From Enterovirga aerilata (lineage in GTDB: Bacteria; Pseudomonadota; Alphaproteobacteria; Rhizobiales; Beijerinckiaceae): a stretch of 64,000 bases of DNA. The notes under the pieces are model-generated. The model ran no database searches. It saw nothing but the letters and a program-made list of their open reading frames with translations, and was not told the DNA's origin. Shown here piece by piece: positions 31,080 to 39,163 of the stretch. The position numbers were made by a program, and so were the translations under genes. The first letter of the stretch is position 1. The number at the start of each line of letters is the position of its first letter. Location: the NCBI RefSeq assembly GCF_013044135.1, contig NZ_JABEPP010000001.1, forward strand, positions 620,001 to 684,000, read 5' to 3'.

Positions 31080-31826
31080 ATGGCCGGAAGGCTCGAGGGC
31101 AAGACCGCGCTGGTGACGGCTGCGGGTCAGGGGATCGGGCGCGCCATCGCGGAAGCGTTCGTGCGGGAAGGCGCCACGGTCTGGGCGACCGACCTCGATC
31201 CGGCGAAGCTCGCCGGACTCGGCGCCGCCGAGACCCGCAAGCTCGATGCGCTGTCCACCGAAGCCGTCGATGCGCTCGCGAAGGAGACCGGCCCGATCGG
31301 CATCCTCGTCAACGCCGCCGGCTACGTCCATGCCGGCACGGTCTTCGAGACGTCCGACCGCGACTGGGACTTCTCCTTCGACCTGAACGTCAAGTCGATG
31401 CACCGGACCATCAAGGCCTTCCTGCCGGGCATGCTGGAGCGGGGAGGCGGCTCCATCATCAACATCGCGTCCGGGGCCTCCTCGGTGAAGGCGGCACCGA
31501 ACCGCTACGTCTACGGCGCCACGAAAGCCGCCGTGATCGGGCTCACGAAGGCGGTCGCGATCGACTTCATCCGGCGCGGGATCAGGGCCAACGCGATCTG
31601 CCCGGGCACCATCCAGTCGCCGTCCCTGGACGAGCGCATCGCCGCGCAGGCCAAGGCGACCGGCAAGAGCCTGGACGAGGTTCGCCAGATGTTCATCGAC
31701 CGCCAGGCGATGGGCCGGCTCGGCACGCCGGAGGAGGTGGCCTACATGGCGCTCTATCTCGCCTCGGACGAATCGAAGTTCACGACGGGCCAGATCCATC
31801 TCGTCGACGGTGGCTGGTCGCTCTGA
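31080..31826 (+). CDS. SDR family oxidoreductase (3-hydroxybutyrate or deoxy-sugar-acid dehydrogenase-like)
   Basis: A 248-residue classical SDR. TAAGQGIG is the cofactor loop, NAAG the stabilising motif, and S with YGATK the catalytic group. The pattern, including the short SIINIASGASSVK segment and the LASDESKFTTGQIHLVDGGW end, resembles the DHRS6/2-keto-3-deoxy-L-fuconate dehydrogenase group. It lies 23 bp before the epimerase-type gene, pointing to sugar-acid metabolism. Confidence 0.88.
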   Translation: MAGRLEGKTALVTAAGQGIGRAIAEAFVREGATVWATDLDPAKLAGLGAAETRKLDALSTEAVDALAKETGPIGILVNAAGYVHAGTVFETSDRDWDFSFDLNVKSMHRTIKAFLPGMLERGGGSIINIASGASSVKAAPNRYVYGATKAAVIGLTKAVAIDFIRRGIRANAICPGTIQSPSLDERIAAQAKATGKSLDEVRQMFIDRQAMGRLGTPEEVAYMALYLASDESKFTTGQIHLVDGGWSL

Positions 31827-31849
31827 CTGCGGCCGGAGGGAGCGGTCCC

Positions 31850-32833
31850 ATGCACATCCTGGTTCTCGGTGCGGCCGGCATGATCGGCCGCAAGCTCGTC
31901 GGCCGGCTCCTCGCGGACGGCCAGGTCGGCGGCCGCCCGATCAGCCGCCTCACGCTGTTCGACATGGTCGAGCCCACGGCCCCGGGCGGATCGGTCCCGG
32001 CCGACACGGTCGCGGGCGATCTTGCCGCGGCAGGGCAGGCCGCGAAGCTGGTCGCGGACCGGCCGGACCTGATCTTCCATCTCGCGGCGATCGTGTCGGG
32101 GGAGGCCGAGGCCGATTTCGAGAAGGGCTACCGGGTCAATCTCGACGGGACGCGCGAGCTCTTCGAGGCCATCCGTCTTGTCGGGGACGGCTACAGGCCG
32201 CGGCTCGTCTTCACCTCGTCCATCGCGGTCTTCGGCGCGCCCTTCCCGCCGGACGGCATCCATGACGAGTTCCACACGACGCCGCTCACGAGCTACGGCA
32301 CGCAGAAGGCGATCGGCGAGCTGCTGCTCGCGGATTATTCGCGCCGCCTCTTCTTCGACGGAATCGGAATCCGGCTTCCCACGATCTGCGTCCGGCCGGG
32401 CAAGCCCAACAAGGCCGCCTCCGGCTTCTTCTCCGGGATCATCCGCGAGCCGCTGAACGGGCAGGAGGCCGTGCTGCCGGTGCCGGAGACGGTGCGGCAT
32501 TGGCATGCCTCGCCCCGCGCCGCGATCGGCTTCCTGATGCACGCGGCCAGCATGGATACGGCCCGGCTCGGGGCGCGGCGCAACCTCACCATGCCGGGGC
32601 TCTGCGCGACGGTCGGCGAGCAGATCGCGGCCCTGCGGCGCGTTGCAGGCGACCGGGTCGCGAACCTGATCCGACGCGAGCCCGACGAGACCATCATCCG
32701 CATCGTCCAGGGCTGGCCCGAGACCTTCTCGGCGAGGCGCGCCGAGGCGCTCGGCTTCCGGGCGGAGCGGAGCTTCGACGAGATCATCCGGGTCTATGTC
32801 GAGGACGAACTCGGCGGAAGGCTGCCCGCCTGA
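31850..32833 (+). CDS. NAD-dependent epimerase/dehydratase family protein, D-erythronate dehydrogenase-like
   Basis: A 327-residue extended SDR. LGAAGMIGRKL is the NAD loop, SSIAVFG carries the catalytic Ser/Thr position and SYGTQK the Tyr and Lys. Overall it resembles DenD, which oxidises D-erythronate at C2. Together with the upstream SDR, the 2-hydroxyacid dehydrogenase and the sugar ABC transporter just downstream it suggests four-carbon sugar-acid use, which is inference. ATG 31850 is preferred over the open upstream frame, as an SD-like GGAGGG lies 10 bp before it. Confidence 0.85.
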   Translation: MHILVLGAAGMIGRKLVGRLLADGQVGGRPISRLTLFDMVEPTAPGGSVPADTVAGDLAAAGQAAKLVADRPDLIFHLAAIVSGEAEADFEKGYRVNLDGTRELFEAIRLVGDGYRPRLVFTSSIAVFGAPFPPDGIHDEFHTTPLTSYGTQKAIGELLLADYSRRLFFDGIGIRLPTICVRPGKPNKAASGFFSGIIREPLNGQEAVLPVPETVRHWHASPRAAIGFLMHAASMDTARLGARRNLTMPGLCATVGEQIAALRRVAGDRVANLIRREPDETIIRIVQGWPETFSARRAEALGFRAERSFDEIIRVYVEDELGGRLPA

Positions 32834-32840
32834 AAAGGAT

Positions 32841-32865
32841 GTGGCGGCGGATGGGCCGCCGCCAC
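32841..32865 (-). terminator. Rho-independent terminator of the GCG_CRPN-type gene
   Basis: A perfect 10-bp stem (GTGGCGGCGG and CCGCCGCCAC) with a 5-base loop lies between two convergent genes. On the minus strand it is followed by TCCTTTT, so it best serves the gene at 32872. On the plus strand no T-run follows. Confidence 0.7.
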
Positions 32866-32871
32866 GTCGCA

Positions 32872-33189
32872 TCACCAGAATACCGGATGCGGTGCGTAGA
32901 ACCCGACCGAGATGACCGGCCGGTAGGGCTTGTAGTAGCGCGGACCGTACCAGCCGTATCGGACGGGCCGGTAGTGACGAGGCCCATACCAGCCGTACCG
33001 AACGGGACGGTAGTAGCGCGGGCCGTACCATCCGTAGGGCCCATAGACCGGCCCTGGCTTGAACGGACGGCAGAAGCCGAAGGCGTCGCGTCCCCAGCCC
33101 GGGCCGCAACCCTGCGCCGCTTCGGCCGTCGTCGTATTCGCGAGACCGGCTGCAATAAGCGCAGCCAAGCCGATCAGCATCTTCTTCAT
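32872..33189 (-). CDS. GCG_CRPN-type repeat protein, secreted
   Basis: A 105-residue protein with a signal peptide (about 1-25, ending in AEAA), then the paired-cysteine prefix GCGPGWGRDAFGFCRPF (28-43), then three 13-residue repeats (YGWYGPRYYRPVR type, about 52-90). This matches the GCG_CRPN prefix-to-repeats family of small secreted alphaproteobacterial proteins of unknown function. An EcfG-type promoter candidate lies upstream and a terminator downstream, so it is a single-gene, probably stress-induced unit. Confidence 0.8.
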   Translation of the reverse strand: MKKMLIGLAALIAAGLANTTTAEAAQGCGPGWGRDAFGFCRPFKPGPVYGPYGWYGPRYYRPVRYGWYGPRHYRPVRYGWYGPRYYKPYRPVISVGFYAPHPVFW

Positions 33190-33235
33190 TTTTCGCTGTC
33201 GTTCCCTGGCGTGTTGGTCGCCCCTTGCGCCCCAA

Positions 33236-33260
33236 AACCGGCAAGGGCCGCGCAGGTTCC
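33236..33260 (-). promoter_or_regulatory. EcfG-type (general stress) promoter candidate for the GCG_CRPN-type gene
   Basis: On the minus strand GGAAC (33260-33256), a 17-bp spacer and GTT (33238-33236) match the EcfG consensus GGAAC-N16/17-(C)GTT, with GGTT in place of CGTT. It ends 46 bp before the ATG at 33189. Confidence 0.5.
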
Positions 33261-33282
33261 CGGGGAGCCCGGATGACGCCGT

Positions 33283-34242
33283 TCAGCGCCTGTAGGGCGT
33301 CTCCGCCACGGGCGTGAGCGGGCCCTTGCCGGCGAACCACGAGACGAGGTTGTCGACCACGAGCTGGCCCATGGCGCGCCGGGTCTCGACCGAGGCCGAG
33401 CCGACATGGGGCAGGAGCACCACGTGCTCCATCTCGATCAGCTCCTTGGGCACGCGGGGCTCGTCCGCGAAGACGTCGAGGCCGGCCGTGAGGATCGTCT
33501 TGGAGCGGAGCGCCTCGATCAGCGCGGGCTCGTCCACCACGCTGCCGCGGCCGACATTGACGAAGACGCCGTTCGGTCCGAGCGCGCGCAGCACCTCGGC
33601 ATTCACCATCCGGTCCGTCTCGGCGCTGCCCGGCGCGACCGAGATCAGCACGTCAACCGCCTCCGCGAGGCCGACGAGCGTGGGATAGTAATCGTAGGCG
33701 ACGTCCTCCTGCCGGCTGCGGCCGTGATAGCTGATCGGCAGGCCGAAGGCTTCGAGCCGTTTTGCCACCGCCTTGCCGATGCGGCCGAGCCCCAGGATGC
33801 CCACCTTGCGGCCGCGCAGCGTTGCCGTGAGCGGGTAGGGCTTCTCCAGCCAGCGGCCCTCGCGGAGATAGCGGTCGACCTGCGGGAGCTGGCGGATGGT
33901 GGCGATGAGGAGCCCGACGGTCAGGTCCGCCACCTCGTCCGTCAGCACGTCGGGCGTGTTCGTGACGATGATCCCGCGCCGCCCCGCCTCGACCGCGTCG
34001 ATGTAATCGTAGCCCACCCCGAAGCTCGACACGATCTCGAGCTTCGGGAAACGGTCCAGGAACGCCGCGTCCACCTTCGTGTGCCCGCCGAGCGCGATTC
34101 CCCGTATCGTCGGGCCGACCTCGCGCAGAAAGGCCTCCCGGTCGGGCGCCTCCCAGGCCTTGTGCAGCGTGAACTGCCGCTCCAGCCCCTCGATCACGAC
34201 GGGCGGCATCTGGGCCGGCATCAGGACGGGTACGCTCGTCAA
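33283..34242 (-). CDS. 2-hydroxyacid dehydrogenase (glyoxylate/hydroxypyruvate reductase type)
   Basis: A 319-residue NAD(P)-dependent D-isomer-specific dehydrogenase. LGLGRIGKAVAKRL is the cofactor loop, and the conserved Arg, Glu and His are in NVGRGSVVDE, DVFADEP and VVLLPHVGSA. The typical substrate is glyoxylate or hydroxypyruvate. It faces the zinc-ribbon gene and ABC operon, whose imported sugar may feed it. Confidence 0.9.
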   Translation of the reverse strand: MTSVPVLMPAQMPPVVIEGLERQFTLHKAWEAPDREAFLREVGPTIRGIALGGHTKVDAAFLDRFPKLEIVSSFGVGYDYIDAVEAGRRGIIVTNTPDVLTDEVADLTVGLLIATIRQLPQVDRYLREGRWLEKPYPLTATLRGRKVGILGLGRIGKAVAKRLEAFGLPISYHGRSRQEDVAYDYYPTLVGLAEAVDVLISVAPGSAETDRMVNAEVLRALGPNGVFVNVGRGSVVDEPALIEALRSKTILTAGLDVFADEPRVPKELIEMEHVVLLPHVGSASVETRRAMGQLVVDNLVSWFAGKGPLTPVAETPYRR

Positions 34243-34291
34243 CGGGCTCTCCTCGGATGTGGCGCGCCGGCGGCGCGCTCTTGTCGGGCGT

Positions 34292-34561
34292 TCAGGCGCG
34301 GCTCGATCCCATGCGCGCCCGCATCAAGCGCGCAAGGTCGCGCGGCGTCTCGATCCGGGCGGCCTTCACGGCACGCGAGCCGCATTCGGAGCATCTGAGG
34401 CGCCTCGTCAACTGGACGAGCGGGATGTCGCCGAGACCGTCATCGTCCCGGCCGATCGCCGATCGCCGGCCGCAGGACAGGCACTCCACGAGAATGCCGG
34501 AGACCGGAGGCCCCTGCCGTGTGCGCTCGTTCCGGCTCGCCATGGACCGGATTCGGCCCAT
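34292..34561 (-). CDS. Small zinc-ribbon protein
   Basis: An 89-residue protein of unknown role with two CxxC knuckles (CLSCGRR and CSECGSRAV) about 30 residues apart, the layout of a zinc ribbon. The C-terminus is basic. An internal ATG at 34543 is an alternative start. It lies 50 bp downstream of nothing it clearly belongs to and is divergent from the ABC ATPase gene. Confidence 0.7.
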   Translation of the reverse strand: MGRIRSMASRNERTRQGPPVSGILVECLSCGRRSAIGRDDDGLGDIPLVQLTRRLRCSECGSRAVKAARIETPRDLARLMRARMGSSRA

Positions 34562-34703
34562 GCCGTCATTCAGGAGTCAAGCACGGCCCCTAGGGCCTGC
34601 GTCCGAAAGCATGAGGGGCTCCGGCTTCCGCATGCTCCTGCGGCTGTGCTACGCCAAGGCAAGGCCGCTCTTTTCGCGAAGCGGCTGCGATACGGGAGGT
34701 GGC

Positions 34704-35768
34704 ATGGCGTCGGTCGGCATCCGGGACGTGCAGAAGGCCTTCGGTTCGACGCGCGTCATCCATGGCGTCTCCGTCGACATCCAGGACGGGGAATTCGTCA
34801 TCCTCGTCGGCCCCTCCGGCTGCGGAAAGTCGACGCTGCTGCGCATGATCGCGGGGCTCGAGAACATCTCCGGCGGCGAGATCCGCATCGGCGACCGCGT
34901 CGTGAACGACGTCCCGCCCAAGGAGCGGGACATCGCCATGGTGTTCCAGAACTACGCGCTCTACCCGCACATGACGGTTCGGGAGAACATGGCCTTCTCC
35001 CTGAAGCTCCGGAAGGCGCCGAAATCCGAGATCGAGACCCGGGTGGCCAAGGCCGCGCAGATCCTCGGCCTCGGCGCCCTGCTCGACCGCTATCCGCGCC
35101 AGCTCTCGGGCGGTCAGCGCCAGCGCGTCGCCATGGGCCGCGCCATCGTGCGCGATCCGCAGGTCTTCCTCTTCGACGAGCCGCTTTCGAACCTCGACGC
35201 CAAGCTCCGCGTCGCGATGCGGACCGAGATCAAGGAGCTGCACCAGCGCCTTCGGACGACCACCGTCTATGTGACGCACGACCAGATCGAGGCCATGACC
35301 ATGGCCGACCGGATCGTGGTCATGCATGACGGCGTCGTCGAGCAGATCGGTGCGCCTCTCGAGCTCTACGACAAGCCGCAGAACCTGTTCGTCGCGGGGT
35401 TCATCGGGTCCCCTGCGATGAACTTCTTCAACGGCAGGATCCGGACGAACGGTCAGGCGACATTCGTCGGCGACAGCGGGATCGAGATCCCGCTCGGCCA
35501 CAGCGCGCCTCCTGCGTCCGACGGCCGCCCCGTGACGCTCGGGGTCCGCCCGGAGCATTTCCGGGTTGCGGAAGACGGCGTCCCGGTCGAGGTGGTCGTC
35601 GTCGAGCCGACCGGCTCCGAAACGCTTCTCGCCCTGAAGGCAGGTGGCCAGGAGCTCACCTGCGTGTTCCGCGAGCGCGTTCTGCCGAAGCCCGGCGAAA
35701 CGATTCGGATCCGTCCAGACACCGCGTCGGCGCACTTCTTCGACCGGGAGAGCGGACAGCGGATCTGA
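34704..35768 (+). CDS. Sugar ABC transporter ATP-binding protein, UgpC/MalK type
   Basis: A 354-residue ATPase with Walker A GPSGCGKST (36-44), signature LSGGQRQRVAMGR (134 on), Walker B FLFDEP and the C-terminal OB-like regulatory domain (about 240-354) typical of MalK/UgpC. It powers the importer encoded by the next three genes. ATG 34704 has an SD (GGGAGG); the frame is open upstream but the family N-terminus starts here. Confidence 0.93.
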   Translation: MASVGIRDVQKAFGSTRVIHGVSVDIQDGEFVILVGPSGCGKSTLLRMIAGLENISGGEIRIGDRVVNDVPPKERDIAMVFQNYALYPHMTVRENMAFSLKLRKAPKSEIETRVAKAAQILGLGALLDRYPRQLSGGQRQRVAMGRAIVRDPQVFLFDEPLSNLDAKLRVAMRTEIKELHQRLRTTTVYVTHDQIEAMTMADRIVVMHDGVVEQIGAPLELYDKPQNLFVAGFIGSPAMNFFNGRIRTNGQATFVGDSGIEIPLGHSAPPASDGRPVTLGVRPEHFRVAEDGVPVEVVVVEPTGSETLLALKAGGQELTCVFRERVLPKPGETIRIRPDTASAHFFDRESGQRI

Positions 35769-35812
35769 GGCAAGACTTCAGAACAGAAGAAAACCTAGGG
35801 AGTGAAGCTGCG

Positions 35813-37132
35813 ATGACAATGAACAGGCGCGACCTTCTTCTGACGGGCGCGGCCGGTCTGGCCGCGACGTCGCCGTTCCTGAGCCGGACGCCTGCCCTCG
35901 CCCAGGCTGCGGAGCCGAACTACAAGCCTGAGCAGGGAGCCGAACTCCGCATCCTGCGCTGGTCGCCCTTCGTGAAGGGCGAAGAGGACGCTTTCCTCGC
36001 CAACGCCAAGAAGTTCACCGACCAGACGGGCGTGCAGGTCCGGATCGACAAGGAGAGCTGGGAGGATATCCGGCCGAAAGCTGCGGTCGCGGCCAATGTC
36101 GGATCCGGCCCGGACATCGTCCTCGTCTGGTTCGACGATCCCTTCCAGTACCCGGACAAGCTCGTCGACGTCACGGACCTCGCGACCTATCTCGGCGGCA
36201 AGTACGGCGGCTGGTATCCGGGCCTGGAGGGCTACACGAAGACGCGCGAGGGCAAGTTCATCGGCCTGCCGCTTGCGACCATCGCCAATGCGGTCTGCTA
36301 TCGCGAGTCGCACGTGAAGGATGCGGGCTTTTCGACCTTCCCGACCAAGACGGACGAGTTCCTGGCCCTCTGCAAGGCGCTGAAGGCCAAAGGCACGCCG
36401 GCCGGGTTCACGCTCGGGCACGGCGTCGGCGACGGCAACAACTTCGCGCATTGGGTCCTTTGGAGCCACGGCGGCAAGATGGTCGACGAGAACGGGAAGG
36501 TCACGATCAACTCTCCCGAGACCATCGCGGCGCTGCGCTACGTGCGGGAGCTGTACCAGACGTTCATTCCGGGCACGGAGAGCTGGCTCGACGTGAACAA
36601 CAACCGGGCCTTCCTGGCAGGTCAGGTCTCGGTCACCGCCAACGGGGTATCGCTCTACTACGCGGCCAAGAACGACCCGAAGCTCGCCGACATGGCGAGG
36701 GACATCAGGACAACCAATTTCCCGATCGGACCGGTCGGCCAGTCCGTGGAATTGCACCAGGTCACCTCGACCGTGCTGTTCAGGCACACCAAATACCCGA
36801 ACGCGGCCAAGGCCTTCCTGAAGTTCATCTTCGAGGAGCCCCAGATGAACGCCTGGATCACCGCCTCATCGGCCTATTGCTGCCAGCCGCTCAAGGCCTT
36901 CGCGAACAACCCCGTCTGGACGTCGGACCCGAACCACGCCGCCTATGCGAGGGCGTCCGAGACGCTCCGGCCGAACGGCTATGCCGGCCCGCTCGGTCCC
37001 GCATCCGCCTCCACGATGGCCGATTACGTGCTCGTCGACATGATGGCGGAGGCCGCAACCGGCTCCCGGACGCCCGAAGAGGCCGCCCGCCGCGCCGAGC
37101 AGCGCGCCACGCGCTTCTATCGCAACGCCTGA
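35813..37132 (+). CDS. Extracellular solute-binding protein of a sugar ABC transporter
   Basis: A 439-residue periplasmic receptor of family 1 (MalE/UgpB-like). The N-terminus MNRRDLLLTGAAG is a twin-arginine signal with cleavage near LAQA. The domain has the usual sugar-binding stretches such as PKAAVAANVGSGPDIV and the C-terminal SSAYCC and ATRFYRNA. The ligand cannot be read. A terminator just downstream suggests it is made in excess over the permeases. Confidence 0.9.
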   Translation: MTMNRRDLLLTGAAGLAATSPFLSRTPALAQAAEPNYKPEQGAELRILRWSPFVKGEEDAFLANAKKFTDQTGVQVRIDKESWEDIRPKAAVAANVGSGPDIVLVWFDDPFQYPDKLVDVTDLATYLGGKYGGWYPGLEGYTKTREGKFIGLPLATIANAVCYRESHVKDAGFSTFPTKTDEFLALCKALKAKGTPAGFTLGHGVGDGNNFAHWVLWSHGGKMVDENGKVTINSPETIAALRYVRELYQTFIPGTESWLDVNNNRAFLAGQVSVTANGVSLYYAAKNDPKLADMARDIRTTNFPIGPVGQSVELHQVTSTVLFRHTKYPNAAKAFLKFIFEEPQMNAWITASSAYCCQPLKAFANNPVWTSDPNHAAYARASETLRPNGYAGPLGPASASTMADYVLVDMMAEAATGSRTPEEAARRAEQRATRFYRNA

Positions 37133-37149
37133 CGCTGAGTTCGACGCCC

Positions 37150-37178
37150 GGCCACCGCGGAGTGCCTCCGCGGTGGCC
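37150..37178 (+). terminator. Terminator/attenuator between binding protein and permeases
   Basis: A perfect 13-bp stem (GGCCACCGCGGAG and CTCCGCGGTGGCC) with loop TGC is followed by CGATTCTTT. It lies 17 bp after the binding-protein stop and 71 bp before the permease. Partial read-through would give more receptor than permease, as in mal operons. Confidence 0.75.
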
Positions 37179-37249
37179 CGATTCTTTAGGGGCGAGGCGC
37201 CGCGCCACAGGTAGGTGCGGGCCGCTTTGTCCGCCGGGAGGACGCCGAC

Positions 37250-38206
37250 ATGGCGAATGCTGCCTTGGCCGGCACGGCCGGGACGAAAGACCGGGCGGGT
37301 CGCCGGCCCGTTTGGGGCCTCGGCCAGAGCCGCAACGCGCTCGGCATTCTCTTCATGGCGCCGGCCGCGCTCATCCTGCTCGTCTTCCTGGCCTATCCGC
37401 TCGGTCTCGGGGTCTGGCTCGCCTTCACCGACACGCGGATCGGCCGGGCTGGGACCTATGTGGGGCTGGAGAACTACGAGCTTCTCCTCGACGACAGCGT
37501 TTTCCGGCTCTCGATCTTCAACACGATCTTCTACACGGCCGTCGCCTCCGTCCTGAAGTTCGGGCTGGGGCTCTGGCTCGCGCTGATCCTGAACGAGCGG
37601 CTGCCCTTCAAGGCCTTCTTCCGCGCGATCGTGCTCCTTCCCTGGGTGGTTCCGACGGTGCTGTCCGCGATCGCCTTCTGGTGGATCTACGACGCGCAGT
37701 TCTCGATCGTGTCCTGGGCGTTGATCAAGCTCGGGATCATCGACAGCAACATCAACTTCCTCGGCGATCCCTGGAATGCCCGTGCCGCCGTGATCGCGGC
37801 CAATGTCTGGCGCGGCATCCCCTTCGTGGCGATCTCGCTCCTCGCCGGCCTCCAGACGATCCCCCCCTCGCTGCACGAGGCGGCGACCCTTGACGGCGCG
37901 ACGCCTTGGCAGCGGTTCCGGAACATCACGCTTCCCATGCTGACCCCGATCATCGCGGTGGTGATGACCTTCTCGGTCCTGTTCACCTTCACGGACTTCC
38001 AGCTGATCTACGTGCTGACGCGCGGCGGGCCGCTCAACGCGACGCATCTGATGGCGACGCTGTCCTTCCAGCGCGCTATCCCCGGAGGGCAGCTCGGCGA
38101 GGGAGCGGCGATCGCGGTCGCCATGATCCCGTTCCTGCTCGCCGCGATCATGTTCTCCTATTTCGGCCTTCAGCGCCGGCGCTGGCAGCAGGGCGGAGCC
38201 GATTGA
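37250..38206 (+). CDS. Sugar ABC transporter permease, UgpA/MalF type
   Basis: A 318-residue permease with six or so membrane segments. The cytoplasmic EAA-like loop reads EAATLDGATPWQRFRNITLPML. It pairs with the MalG-type permease whose start overlaps its stop (TGATG). A 38-residue polar N-terminus precedes the first helix. Confidence 0.92.
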   Translation: MANAALAGTAGTKDRAGRRPVWGLGQSRNALGILFMAPAALILLVFLAYPLGLGVWLAFTDTRIGRAGTYVGLENYELLLDDSVFRLSIFNTIFYTAVASVLKFGLGLWLALILNERLPFKAFFRAIVLLPWVVPTVLSAIAFWWIYDAQFSIVSWALIKLGIIDSNINFLGDPWNARAAVIAANVWRGIPFVAISLLAGLQTIPPSLHEAATLDGATPWQRFRNITLPMLTPIIAVVMTFSVLFTFTDFQLIYVLTRGGPLNATHLMATLSFQRAIPGGQLGEGAAIAVAMIPFLLAAIMFSYFGLQRRRWQQGGAD

Positions 38207-39093
38207 TGGCCAGGATGTCACGCTCGCTTCCCGCGGACGACGCGGAGGGCATGAGCTATCTCGACCGGCTGCCGCGCCGGGTTGCGCTGGTCTATCTGCC
38301 GCTCGCGGTCTTCGTGTTCGTACTGCTGTTTCCGTTCTACTGGATGGCGATCACCGCCGTGAAGCCGAACGCGCAGCTCACCGATTACGAGAACTACAGC
38401 CCGTTCTGGGTGGTGCAGCCGACGCTCGAACACATCCGCTATCTCTGGACGACGACCTATCCGGCCTGGCTCTGGAATACGATCATCATCTCGGTCGGTT
38501 CGACCTTCCTGTCGATCGTCGCATCCGTGATGGCGGCCTATGCGATCGAGCGCGTGCGCTTCAAGGGCTCGCGCACGACGGGCCTCGCCATCTTCCTCGC
38601 CTACCTCGTCCCGCCCTCGATCCTGTTCATCCCGCTTGCCGCGATGGTGTTCCGGCTCGGCATCTACGACACCAAGCTCGCGCTGGTCCTCTCCTACCCG
38701 ACCTTCCTGATCCCGTTCTGCACCTGGCTCCTCATGGGGTATTTCCGCTCGATCCCCTACGAGCTCGAGGAATGCGCCCTCGTCGACGGTGCGTCCCGGC
38801 TGCAGATCCTGTTCAAGGTCCTGCTGCCGCTCTCGGTGCCGGGACTCATCTCGGCTGGCATCTTCGCCTTCACGCTCTCCTGGAACGAGTTCATCTACGC
38901 GCTCACCTTCATCCAGTCCTCGGAGAACAAGACCATCTCGGTCGGCGTGCTGACCGAACTCGTCCGCTCGGACGTCTACGAATGGGGAGCCCTGATGGCC
39001 GGCGCGCTGATCGGCTCCCTCCCGGTCGTCATCCTCTACTCGTTCTTCGTCGAGCACTACGTCTCGTCCATGACGGGGGCCGTGAAGGAGTAG
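38206..39093 (+). CDS. Sugar ABC transporter permease, UgpE/MalG type
   Basis: A 295-residue permease with the EAA loop EECALVDGASRLQILFKVLLPL and MalG-type membrane layout (FPFYWMAITAVK at the start). It begins inside the stop of the preceding permease. The frame is open upstream, but the sequence before ATG 38206 belongs to the MalF-type frame. Confidence 0.92.
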   Translation: MARMSRSLPADDAEGMSYLDRLPRRVALVYLPLAVFVFVLLFPFYWMAITAVKPNAQLTDYENYSPFWVVQPTLEHIRYLWTTTYPAWLWNTIIISVGSTFLSIVASVMAAYAIERVRFKGSRTTGLAIFLAYLVPPSILFIPLAAMVFRLGIYDTKLALVLSYPTFLIPFCTWLLMGYFRSIPYELEECALVDGASRLQILFKVLLPLSVPGLISAGIFAFTLSWNEFIYALTFIQSSENKTISVGVLTELVRSDVYEWGALMAGALIGSLPVVILYSFFVEHYVSSMTGAVKE

Positions 39094-39114
39094 TCCGCTC
39101 GGTCCGATCCGACG

Positions 39115-39139
39115 GGAACGGTCGCCGGGCGCCGCGGTT
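39115..39139 (+). promoter_or_regulatory. EcfG-type (general stress) promoter candidate
   Basis: GGAAC (39115-39119), a 17-bp spacer and GTT (39137-39139) match the alphaproteobacterial EcfG consensus, again with GGTT at the -10. It ends 25 bp before ATG 39164, and an SD (GGGAGG) lies between. Confidence 0.55.
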
Positions 39140-39163
39140 TCGCCCTCCTCGGGAGGGGCTGCC

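Noticed and set aside
29130-31799. An 889-residue minus-strand frame
   Set aside because: It is the antisense of rph, the GNAT gene and the SDR gene, all of which have clear motifs. It has no recognisable domain.
32872-33189. Non-coding tandem repeat
   Set aside because: The three 39-bp repeats lie in frame in a gene with a signal peptide, family prefix, promoter and terminator.
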